Shown here one piece after another: positions 10,527 to 18,864 of a DNA stretch of 27,480 bases. The notes beneath the pieces are model-generated. The model worked only from the letters and a program-made list of their open reading frames with translations, made no database searches and was not told the origin of the DNA. The translations under genes and the position numbers were made by a program. Source of the stretch: Nemertoderma westbladi (Eukaryota; Xenacoelomorpha; Nemertodermatida; Nemertodermatidae); the NCBI GenBank assembly GCA_032718475.1, contig JAUCBJ010001672.1:1-27480 (forward strand), given 5' to 3'. Each line of letters opens with the position of its first letter. The stretch's first letter is position 1.

Positions 10527-11056
10527 GTGAGTTACTAATTAACTTAATTAACTGTTTAATTAACTAGTTACCACTTTACAGGCCTCTCACATCTAAAAAT
10601 ACTAAAATATCAGTGTTCTGTGAAGTTACTGAATTCCTTATAATTTCGAGGTGCGATCTTGAGATTAGCGATGAGGTCGAAACGCGTACGTGGTTGGAGA
10701 GATATGAGATATTAATATTTAATTTCAATATAAAAATTACGCGATTCCTAAGTTTGTACACTGCCCGGTTAAAAAGTACGCATGTGATGGGATTAGTCGT
10801 AGAATGGCGCCAATAAAAAATTTATTAAGTTATTTTCGGAAAAATAAACTTATCACTCGAGGTTAAGACCCCTAGAACAGTTGTGGGGATTTCGCACAAG
10901 ACCAAGTAAGTAAGTATTATACGGTTACCACTGGTTACCGTTGCATAGACGCCTTCTAGCGGAAGACTGGAGAACTGGTGAGTCGCGAATTATATAGACA
11001 AACAAATTGGTTGTATGTTGTTCAATCCTTTTTATTTTTATCACTTTATACCGCAG
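10527..11056 (+). other. Intron 2 (530 bp)
   Basis: Phase-1 intron GTGAGT...ACCGCAG with a T-rich stretch before the acceptor. The split codon is A|AC (N317). AT-rich, no feature seen. Confidence 0.88.
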
Positions 11057-11345
11057 ACTCATACGTGGAGGGTTCCTGTATCGAAGTGCAGTTCGCTAAA
11101 CCGGTGGACAAGGAGAACTACCTGAGACAGACCCGGTCCTCCACCCAGCAGTCTGTGATGGCGGCAGCCCTGGCGGCAGCCGCCGGTAGCTACACCTACC
11201 CAGCAGCCGCCTGGTACCTGGATCCCGCCACAGCAGCCGCCTACCAAGCCGCCACACTCGGCGCCCAGCCCATGCAATACGCCCTGCCCACTCCCACGCC
11301 CTCCCCCGCCCAGTTGATATACCATCCTACCCTCGGGATAACATC
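11057..11345 (+). CDS. A1CF: A1CF-like gene, exon 3 (end of RRM3, Ala/Tyr/Pro-rich linker)
   Basis: 289 nt, phase 1 in, phase 2 out. Acceptor ATACCGCAG|ACTC, donor ACATC|GTAAGT. Residues 317-336 (NSYVEGSCIEVQFAKPVDKE) complete the last strand of RRM3 and match the LEGS.lEV.LAKPVDK block of A1CF/RBM47. Then comes an alanine/tyrosine/proline-rich, probably disordered linker (AAALAAAAGSYTYP, AAWYLDP, PTPTPSP) comparable in place to the A1CF linker. The exon is much more GC-rich than the introns around it. Confidence 0.92.
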
Positions 11346-11783
11346 GTAAGTTATTTAAATATCATTTCATTAAAAAGATAGCAGAAGAACAAATAAGTAG
11401 GTCTACTTTAAATTTACTTATCAAATTAGTAAATGCAACCCGAAGGCTGCGCTCCTCTCTCTTGGCTGTTGCCTGTAAGTCATGGATAGCGCCACACCAA
11501 CTCCCAAGGATTACTCCATAACTATCCAACCTCTTATTTAATCCCCCAGCCTAGGAAGCCAGCCAGATTCGCATTGTACCTCTAGATTTGCGTAACACAC
11601 ATTATAAGTTCACAACAATTCTTATAAACTGTATTATGATTAACGCACAATAATTTTCTCAGAATATAATTATTATTAAGATAAAGTTTTTTTATACGCT
11701 TTCGACAATTTACGAGAGTGAGCAAGAAAATATATTTATATAAATAGTAAATTCTTTCGATTAACAATTTGCATTAATTTTAG
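11346..11783 (+). other. Intron 3 (438 bp)
   Basis: Phase-2 intron from GTAAGT to TTTTAG. It splits a serine codon TC|G (residue 413). AT-rich with no array at its donor, unlike the next two introns. No other feature seen. Confidence 0.85.
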
Positions 11784-11913
11784 GATACCAACTAGTCAAC
11801 AGCAACAGAGGCCGGCCATCGGTATGAAAGGTTCTCAGCAAACAGCAACTAGAGGCCGAGGAAGGGCGGCTGCTGGTATGAGAGGAGCCGGAGGAATGAG
11901 AGCCTCTCAGCCG
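11784..11913 (+). CDS. A1CF: A1CF-like gene, exon 4 (RG/GM-rich segment)
   Basis: 130 nt, acceptor AATTTTAG|GATACC, donor CAGCCG|GTAAGT, phase 2 in and phase 0 out. It encodes residues 413-456: a glutamine run, then ATRGRGRAAAGMRGAGGMRA. Human RBM47 has a comparable RGRGRGAAG stretch and A1CF a GVRGLGGRG stretch after RRM3, so the exon fits the family despite low complexity. The last 34 nt are homologous, at about 25 of 34 positions, to the unit of the minisatellite that starts at the donor. The exon also contains GGTATGAGAGGAG near 11875, which looks like another diverged unit with a weak donor-like GTATGA. Part of this exon may thus share its origin with the array. Confidence 0.85.
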
Positions 11914-13473
11914 GTAAGTGAGAGGAGCGGGAGGAATGTGGGCGGCGGCTCCGGTAAGTAGTAGGAGGAGCGGGAGGAATGTGGGCGGCGGCTCCGGTAA
12001 GTAGTAGGAGGAGCGGGAGGAATGTGGGCGGCGGCTCTGGTAAGTAGTAGGAGGAGCGGGAGGAATGTGGGCGGCGGCTCTGGTAAGTAGTAGGAGGAGC
12101 GGGAGGAATGTGGGCGGCGGCTCCGGTAAGTAGTAGGAGGAGCGGGAGGAATGTGGGCGGCAGCTCCGGTAAGTAGTAGGAGGAGCGGGAGGAATGTGGG
12201 CGGCGGCTCCGGTAAGTAGTAGGAGGAGCGGGAGGAATGTGGGCGGCGGCTCCGGTAAGTAGTAGGAGGAGCGGGAGGAATGTGGGCGGCGGCTCTGGTA
12301 AGTAGTAGGAGGAGCGGGAGGAATGTGGGCGGCGGCTCTGGTAAGTAGTAGGAGGAGCGGGAGGAATGTGGGCGGCGGCTCCGGTAAGTAGTAGGAGGAG
12401 CGGGAGGAATGTGGGCGGCAGCTCCGGTAAGTAGTAGGAGGAGCGGGAGGAATGTGGGCGGCGGCTCCGGTAAGTAGTAGGAGGAGCGGGAGGAATGTGG
12501 GCGGCGGCTCCGGTAAGTAGTAGGAGGAGCGGGAGGAATGTGGGCGGCGGCTCCGGTAAGTAGTAGGAGGAGCGGGAGGAATGTGGGCGGCGGCTCCGGT
12601 AAGTAGTAGGAGGAGCGGGAGGAATGTGGGCGGCGGCTCCGGTAAGTAGTAGGAGGAGCGGGAGGAATGTGGGCGGCGGCTCCGGTAAGTAGTAGGAGGA
12701 GCGGGAGGAATGTGGGCGGCGGCTCTGGTAAGTAGTAGGAGGAGCGGGAGGAATGTGGGCGGCGGCTCCGGTAAGTAGTAGGAGGAGCGGGAGGAATGTG
12801 GGCGGCGGCTCCGGTAAGTAGTAGGAGGAGCGGGAGGAATGTGGGCGGCGGCTCCGGTAAGTAGTAGGAGGAGCGGGAGGAATGTGGGCGGCGGCTCCGG
12901 TAAGTAGTAGGAGGAGCGGGGGGAATGTGGGCGGCGGCTCCGGTAAGTAGTAGGAGGAGCGGGAGGAATGTGGGCGGCGGCTCCGGTAAGTAGTAGGAGG
13001 AGCGGGAGGAATGTGGGCGGCGGCTCCGGTAAGTAGTAGGAGGAGCGGGGGGAATGTGGGCGGCGGCTCCGGTAAGTGGTAGGAGGAGCGGGAGGAATGT
13101 GGGCGGCGGCTCCGGTAAGTAGTAGGAGGAGCGGGAGGAATGTGGGCGGCGGCTCCGGTAAGTAGTAGGAGGAGCGGGAGGAATGTGGGCGGCGGCTCCG
13201 GTAAGTAGTAGGAGGAGCGGGAGGAATGTGGGCGGCGGCTCCGGTAAGTAGTAGGAGGAGCGGGAGGAATGTGGGCGGCGGCTCTGGTAAGTAGTAGGAG
13301 GAGCGCGAGGAATGTGGGCGGCGGCTCCGGTAAGAAGTAGGAGGAGCGGGAGGAATGTGGGCGGCGGCTCCGGTAAGTAGTAGGAGGAGCGCGAGGAATG
13401 TGGGCGGCGGCTCCGGTAAGAAGTAGGAGGAGCGGGAGGAATGTGGGCGGCGGCTCCGGTAAGAAGTAGGAGG
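11914..13473 (+). repeat. 43-bp minisatellite of duplicated 5' splice sites in intron 4
   Basis: The array starts at the exon 4 donor. After a first 40-bp unit (11914 to 11954), GGTAAG recurs every 43 bp from 11954 to 13459 with no indel: 36 donor copies besides the real one. The unit reads GGTAAGTAGTAGGAGGAGCG, then GGAGGAATGTGGGCGGCGGC, then TCC. Most copies have CCG|GTAAGTA, which pairs with U1 at least as well as the real CCG|GTAAGTG. Those at 13330, 13416 and 13459 have GTAAGA. Variants CTG|GT and CAGCTCC mark individual units. The purine- and G-triplet-rich body could bind splicing regulators. The minus strand is open in several frames with a leucine/proline repeat, which is compositional. 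Confidence 0.97.
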
Positions 13474-13931
13474 ATATGGTAATGGTAATATGATATTATA
13501 AAAAGTAAAACCATGGTCATCATGAGGTAAGTACGGTAAGAACAATATGTTTTATTGCCATTGATAATCAATTTGCGATCACCAACAATTAATTCACTAA
13601 CTCGGCCATCATTCGCATAGTATTAGTTGCTACTGATAAGTTTCACCATCGTAATTATCTGTTTAATTCAGATATCATAGCCGTTCCACAATGGAATGGC
13701 GATTTTCCATTTTCATCAAACATTATCTCCACCTCCAGTCATCTGTCTGACTGCCATAGTCAGCCATCATCATCTCTAGTAATCCATGTGACTGCCATAT
13801 AGTCAGTCACTCATCAACTCAAGATATAATATCCCATCAGCATCACCATTCATCATCATCATTGATTCTTCATCTGTAATAATAAGGACCCGTTGAGTCA
13901 ATCTATCAGACGCTCCATCTCTCTTACACAG
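13474..13931 (+). other. Rest of intron 4
   Basis: Non-array part of the phase-0 intron 11914-13931, ending CTTACACAG|ATGGGC. It has CATCATCAT-rich stretches and a short duplication of TGACTGCCATA(TA)GTCAG near 13748 and 13790. No gene seen. Confidence 0.75.
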
Positions 13932-14177
13932 ATGGGCCGGAACCAAGTGTTCGCTTCCCCAGTCTTCCGACCTCAGGTTCCATCTAACAACGTTACCATG
14001 GGGGTGGGACACCCCCCTCCGTACCCGGCGCCCCCGCCTCCCATACTCAGAAAGGAAGACTTCCCACCTCTCCCCAGCGCTACGCATCACGCGGCAGTTG
14101 TATACGATATTGTTCCAGGAATGGAGTTCCAACCTACTAATCCGTTGACACTTCGTCCCCAGAAGGGTCCCGTACAG
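13932..14177 (+). CDS. A1CF: A1CF-like gene, exon 5 (proline-rich linker before the dsRBD)
   Basis: 246 nt, 82 codons, phase 0 on both sides; acceptor CTTACACAG|ATGGGC, donor GTACAG|GTAGAG. It encodes residues 457-538, with a proline-rich stretch (GHPPPYPAPPPPILRKEDFP) and then VVYDIVPGMEFQPTNPLTL. That last part matches the conserved YDILPGMEL.P.NPVTLKPQ linker of A1CF just before its dsRBD. Frame agreement from exon 4 through exon 6 supports the boundaries. The final ~20 nt (AGAAGGGTCCCGTACAG) are part of the repeated unit of the adjoining intron array. Confidence 0.9.
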
Positions 14178-14950
14178 GTAGAGTACAGAACAGAGGGATC
14201 CAGTGGGGTCCCGTACAGGTAGAGTACAGAACAGAGGGATCCAGTGGGGTCCCGTACAGGTAGAGTACAGAACAGAGGGATCGAGTAGGGTCACGTACAG
14301 GTAGAGTACAGAACAGAGGGATCCAGTGGGGTCCCGTACAGGTAGAGTACAGAACAGAGGGATCCAGTGGGGTCCCGTACAGGTAGAGTACAGAACAGAG
14401 GGATCCAGTGGGGTCACGTACAGGTAGAGTACAGGACAGAGGGATCCAGTGGGTGTCACGTACAGGTAGAGTACAGAACAGAGGGATCCAGTGGGGTCCC
14501 GTACAGGTAGAGTACAGAACAGAGGGATCCAGTAGGGTCCCGTACAGGTAGAGTACAGGACAGAGGGATCCAGTGGGGTCACGTACAGGTAGAGTACAGA
14601 ACAGAGGGATCGAGTAGGGTCACGTACAGGTAGAGTACAGGACAGAGGGATCCAGTGGGTGTCACGTACAGGTAGAGTACAGAACAGAGGGATCCAGTGG
14701 GGTCCCGTACAGGTAGAGTACAGAACAGAGGGATCCAGTAGGGTCACGTACAGGTAGAGTACAGGACAGAGGGATCCAGTGGGGTCACGTACAGGTAGAG
14801 TACAGAACAGAGGGATCCAGTGGGGTTCCGTACAGGTAGAGTACAGGACAGAGGGATCCAGTGGGGTCCCGTACAGGTAGAGTACAGAACAGAGGGATCC
14901 AGTGGGGTCCCGTACAGGTAGAGTACAGAACAGAACAGTATCCAGTAGTG
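14178..14950 (+). repeat. 41-bp minisatellite of duplicated 5' splice sites in intron 5
   Basis: The unit reads GGTAGAGTACAGAACAGAGG, then GATCCAGTGGGGTCCCGTAC, then A. The true donor is at 14178. Copies of ACAG|GTAGAGTA follow at 14219, 14260, 14301, 14342, 14383, 14424, 14466, 14507, 14548, 14589, 14630, 14672, 14713, 14754, 14795, 14836, 14877 and 14918. Spacing is 41 bp except for two 42-bp steps caused by GGGTGTCAC units. Every copy is identical to the true donor over at least 10 bases around the junction. The AG|GT also makes each a potential recursive-splicing site (inference). Confidence 0.97.
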
Positions 14951-16197
14951 CCAATGGCTCGTAGTCTTAGCAAGCAGCTAATCTTGTGGTTTTTGATTAA
15001 CTATTTATTTATTAGGAATTAGAAACAAAAAGGGAAACCCATGTCCCTTAGGGGCTCCGTAACAAACTGTAGGTTGAATATCCGAACTAGTTTCTTGCTA
15101 TAATTATTTGATTATTATTCATTATCTATCATATTAGATGACTAGCACACCCACTTTAGCAACCAGCTCTCTAGGTGTGTTCGATGGTGAATCTTTGTAA
15201 GGTGTATTTAGATTTTCTTATCCATGTAAATATTAACTTATTAAATTGTGTTCTGAAAATCAAACAAACTATGTACACACTCAGTTAAACAGAATGTTTG
15301 TAGCGAAATAATAAATTATCATGTATAAGAAATCACTGATAACCCCACTCCCTTCCTTCTTACACACAATATTCATGCAAACCCCAACTAATTAATTTCT
15401 ACACTGCAACTACTGGCTGTGGGTGGTTTCGTGCGATAAAATGCTTAAAATAAATAAAACAAATGCACTATATGACATTGACATGAGCTAAACTTTTGCT
15501 GAAAACTTTGTAATTGTAATTTTTGTCTGACTTTGAAATAAAACTGTCTACCTACATGTACTATATATTTAGAATCGGGTATCTTCACAGATTCTTTAAG
15601 GGAACTGAAGCCAATAAAATCAACGATGGTGATATTTTTTAAACTACTAACTAACTAAATAAATAAATAAATGTTACCAAAAATCAATAGAGCCATTCCG
15701 AATTTTACTATGTGAAAAATTTCCACTAACATTACTACGAATTTTTTTATATTTAAAAATAATGTTATGGAACTATTAGCTACGGAATATCTGTAACACT
15801 AACAAGATAAAATAGAATAAAAAAAAAGTAATTTGGATTAATGATGTAATATTATGGTATTGTTTAGAAATGGAAAAAATGAGAAAGCGCGTCACAGGGG
15901 GTTGAACCAGCGCTATACGTACGCGCCCCCGGTGACTCGCTTTCTCATTTTTTCAATTTCTGAACAAAACCATAGCATTACATCTTTAATTACAGTTGCA
16001 TTAACAGCTCAACTCCAATTCATTTGGATTAATAGCAATTTTTTATTGTATTTTATGCTAGATTTACTGGACTATGATTGCTTATTGGCAATGTAGTTTT
16101 GACTGTAATAATAATTGAATGGGAATGTTTATTGAGAAGGATAGGCACAAATCATAATCAATAATGTTAATTTTTTCATTTCATGTATTTTCGCCAG
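14951..16197 (+). other. Rest of intron 5
   Basis: Non-array part of the phase-0 intron 14178-16197, ending TTCGCCAG|GTTTTG. AT-rich, with a short AAATAAATAAATAAATG tract near 15656 and the palindrome at 15837-15990. No exon recognised, and the A1CF linker passes directly from exon 5 to the dsRBD across it. Confidence 0.75.
15837..15990. repeat. 154-bp imperfect palindrome
   Basis: Arms of about 64 nt pair symmetrically about 15913.5 without indels. ATTA at 15837 pairs with TAAT ending at 15990, GAGAAA at 15881 with TTTCTC ending at 15946, and GGGG at 15897 with CCCC ending at 15930. The central 26 nt (GTTGAACCAGCGCTATACGT and so on) do not pair well. It could be a foldback miniature element or transcribe a long hairpin. 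No flanking duplication is evident. Confidence 0.85.
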
Positions 16198-16296
16198 GTT
16201 TTGGAGGAACTATGCCAGAAGAATTCGTGGTCTCTCCCAGTATATAGCTTACACTCAACTGTAGGACCCAGTGAATTGCAACTATTTCTATACAAG
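16198..16296 (+). CDS. A1CF: A1CF-like gene, exon 6 (first half of the dsRBD)
   Basis: 99 nt, 33 codons, phase 0 on both sides; acceptor TTCGCCAG|GTTTTG, donor TACAAG|GTGCTA, a fairly weak donor. It encodes residues 539-571: LEELCQKNSWSLPVYSLHS, then VGPSELQLFLYK. This closely parallels the start of the A1CF dsRBD (LEEICQKNNWGQPVYQLHS, then QLFLYK) and is the strongest argument for an A1CF- or RBM46-type protein rather than RBM47, which lacks this domain. The exon is too short for simple ORF detection. It was found from the family motif and the frame-compatible splice sites. Confidence 0.92.
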
Positions 16297-17560
16297 GTGC
16301 TACTTATCGCATCATTAACTTCACGGAAGTCATTGTTTCAATAGTTTTAGTATTTATTCATATTCTCTCATATTGCATTGTATTCACGCATCTGTCTCAG
16401 TTGAGTACAAAACAAAGACCAAAGACTAAAGACCTGTACAATATACATGTGTTAACTTTTGTTTATTGATTTGGTTCCCCCTATTCGTTTATTGTTTTGG
16501 TTCTCCAACACGCCTCTGTAACCTACTCCTTTATTAACCTGGTCCTTTAAATGGCAATGGGACCTAACGCTCTATGGGACAAAACAATATACGAAAGTTA
16601 ACACATGTTACAAGATTATGCAGGTTACTTAATTCGAATTGGGTCTTTGTTTTGTACTCGCCCCATCTGTCTCCATGCAAGAAAACTTAACTCTCAGTTG
16701 CTCGGTTAATTTCATTCTGGACTTACGCCTCCAGCGGCTATATTTAAAGTAATTAGAGATCTTAAGATATACATCACAAAAATGTTACTCAATAAAACTG
16801 ACATTATTTGTTGTCTAAAGTGAAATCGATAAAATATCCGTATTATGGGAATAATGTTGTTGTAAAATTGTGGAAATATCATTAAACATATCCAATGCTA
16901 TCATGATTCCGTTGCTTTTTGAATTTCGTTGCTTATTAATATCATATTGCGTCATCCAAATGGTTTTGCCGGTTTCATTATTGTGCTTCAGTTACAGCTC
17001 ATCTTATTATGTTATATTTAAATTCTTAAATAGTTATTATAAATCATAATTTACTATAAATTATTTAATTTCTACAGGTTGTAACATTGTTTTAAACTCA
17101 TACCGGTAATAACCACTCTTCACTTTTTAATATCTTATCACACATTCATCGTCTTTCAATGACCTACCGACATACGCATCGGTCAAAAAAAAATACACGC
17201 GCGGTATGGATGGATTTAATATTTTACCTCACGTCAACAATTGCACAATAAATTGTAACTAAATGTAACCAAAATCGTATATAAAACCATTCAGGATCAG
17301 GACACATGATGACCAAACTTATACCATTTATAACAGAGTATTACAATAAAAATAAAATTCAAAAAAATATAAAAAATGAAATATAAAATCATCAATAGTC
17401 TTCAAGCATCGTACAATTCTGTCTAGCGATCAACCTCAAACCACCAACACATAATTATAATCTTCAGGTTTTTTTTCCAAGACAATTTTCGTAATTGACG
17501 CAACCTGCTAGACAGAGATATTTATAGATTGAAATAGAAACAATTGTTTATTTTGTTTAG
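16297..17560 (+). other. Intron 6 (1.26 kb)
   Basis: Phase-0 intron, donor GTGCTA, acceptor TTTGTTTAG|GTTTCT. Besides the miniature element it is AT-rich and shows no recognisable feature. Confidence 0.85.
16399..16663. mobile_element. 265-bp TIR miniature element (MITE)
   Basis: Terminal inverted repeats GAGTACAAAACAAAGACC (16403-16420) and its exact complement (16642-16659) lie 4 nt inside flanking direct repeats CATCTGTCTC at 16389-16398 and 16664-16673. A second inverted pair, ACATGTGTTAACTTT (16445-16459) and AAAGTTAACACATGT (16594-16608), lies inside. A target duplication of 8-10 bp fits hAT- or Mutator-type transposition. I cannot choose between them. No coding capacity. It lies in intron 6, about 100 bp after exon 6. 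Confidence 0.85.
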
Positions 17561-17873
17561 GTTTCTATTACCATGCCAACGCCGGGTCAGCAGTACCCCA
17601 ACGTCGCCCACTTCCAACCCAATAAACTATGTCGCAGCTCAGAAGAAGCCAAGGGTCTAGCCGCTGACTACACGCTAATGCAACTGGGTAACCTGCAGGA
17701 GATGCAGGCGGCGCACGGTGGCGCAGGGGAACCGGCCGCCGCCGCCGCAGCCCAGCATATGGCCGCCGCTGCCGTGTACCAACAGGCTCAACAAGCAGGT
17801 GTGAACTCCATGTACGATGCTGTAGCCACCGCTTATCTGCTAGACGCTGTCTCATGTCATATGCATCCATCAT
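17561..17873 (+). CDS. A1CF: A1CF-like gene, exon 7 (end of dsRBD, Ala/Gln-rich tail; 3' end uncertain)
   Basis: Acceptor TTTGTTTAG|GTTTCT, phase 0. Residues 572-614 (VSITMPTPGQQYP, NVAHFQPNKL, then EEAKGLAADYTLMQLG) match the second half of the A1CF dsRBD (ITIPAL, FTPPKL, VDEAKTYAAEYTLQTLG). An Ala/Gln-rich tail follows (EPAAAAAAQHMAAAAVYQQAQQAG), comparable to the alanine run of A1CF. The end is unclear. CAT|GTATGT at 17874 is a fair donor and composition turns AT-rich there. CAG|GTGTGA at 17799 is an alternative. With no splicing the frame stays open to a TAA at 18068-18070, making a protein of about 740 residues against 586-594 in human A1CF. If a donor is used, the terminal exon lies beyond the G-rich array or outside the window. 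Confidence 0.82.
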
Positions 17874-18864
17874 GTATGTATTATTCACATTTGCATCATT
17901 ACTCTTCAATTATTAGTGATTGTCATTCATTAATGTACTCATTAATTAATATCGTATTCGTATTTCATATTCCATTTGTAGATAATTTCACTAAAATAAC
18001 GCCGTATTTCACTCTTTGCTATAACTTTATGCATCGCACATATAATCATCACATTACTGTATTTAAATAACGCGAAATTAAGGGGGGGGGGGGTACCCCC
18101 TCGGGTAAAATTTGCATTTAGAAGACAGACAGACAGACAGGCTGTCAGACATACATATTAGATACAACCAAACATTAAAACTGACATCAGAAATTCAATC
18201 ACTGACCCCGAAAACCCCCATATTGATAATTTTAGTGACTTGGTATGAAGCCATAGTGTCAAACATAACTGACCGATTAACAGACTACAGACAGTCAGGT
18301 TTGAGCGGGAAGGTTCAAACTTTAAAGCAAATTATCTCGGAATTACATTTCACGATATTTCCATTTTTTAAAATAGAACTCCTCCGCCGTTTTACACCCG
18401 AATTCGATAATTTATGGCTCGTTTGAAAGGATTTTTGAACATCTTGAAAAATTATCCAGCACTTTTTTTAATCATTTTTTTTAATATTATTAAAAAATTT
18501 AATTAATTTAATTAATTTTAATTAATTAATTTACTTAAAAGTTAATAATTTAAAAAAACGGCTGGATAAAGTTTGTAGATTCGAAGGTGCTGAGTCCAAA
18601 AAAGTTGGTTTCAAAAAATTGGATAAATATTAAGGTACTAGTATGGTTTTTAGTGAAATATTTAATTCCGCCACTCGCCGCTAGAGGGACACAAAAAAAT
18701 TTATAATTTTCATTTTTGTTGCTCTTTCGCCTTCCCGACTTGGAACACCACATAACAGTGAAATTGACCTAAAACACGAAGTTAGAGCTGTTTAAAAAAA
18801 AATATCCTGAGGGGGTGGGGTGGGGTACCCCCCGAACCCCTCAGTTAATAAATAAAATAGTGAA
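17874..18864 (+). other. AT-rich sequence after exon 7
   Basis: Either intron 7 or the 3' UTR and flank. It has a GACA microsatellite at 18122-18140, a GGGGGTACCCCC hairpin near 18081-18102 and a second G/C hairpin (CTGAGGGGG ... CCCCTCAG) at about 18808-18843. There is an A/T-only stretch at 18480-18545 and an AATAAA near 18850 just before the G-rich array. None settles where the gene ends. Confidence 0.5.

Noticed and set aside
10978-11056. Coding extension upstream of exon 3 (open frame from 10978)
   Set aside because: It is the T-rich intron end before the ATACCGCAG acceptor. The RRM3 sequence joins exon 2 to 11057 without it.
11761-13571. Minus-strand open frames of 554 and 594 codons rich in leucine/proline repeats
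   Set aside because: They mirror the 43-bp donor array. As 43 is not a multiple of 3, all frames read the same peptides, and the region is antisense to an intron of a well-supported gene.
13803-14954. Minus-strand frame of 383 codons with LFCTLPVRDPTGS repeats
   Set aside because: It is the complement of exon 5 and the 41-bp donor array. The repetition comes from the array and no independent gene evidence exists.
15895-15935. tRNA-derived SINE (GGTTCAACCCCC on the minus strand resembles a B box)
   Set aside because: No matching A box, cloverleaf or poly-A tail. The motif lies in the centre of a palindrome.
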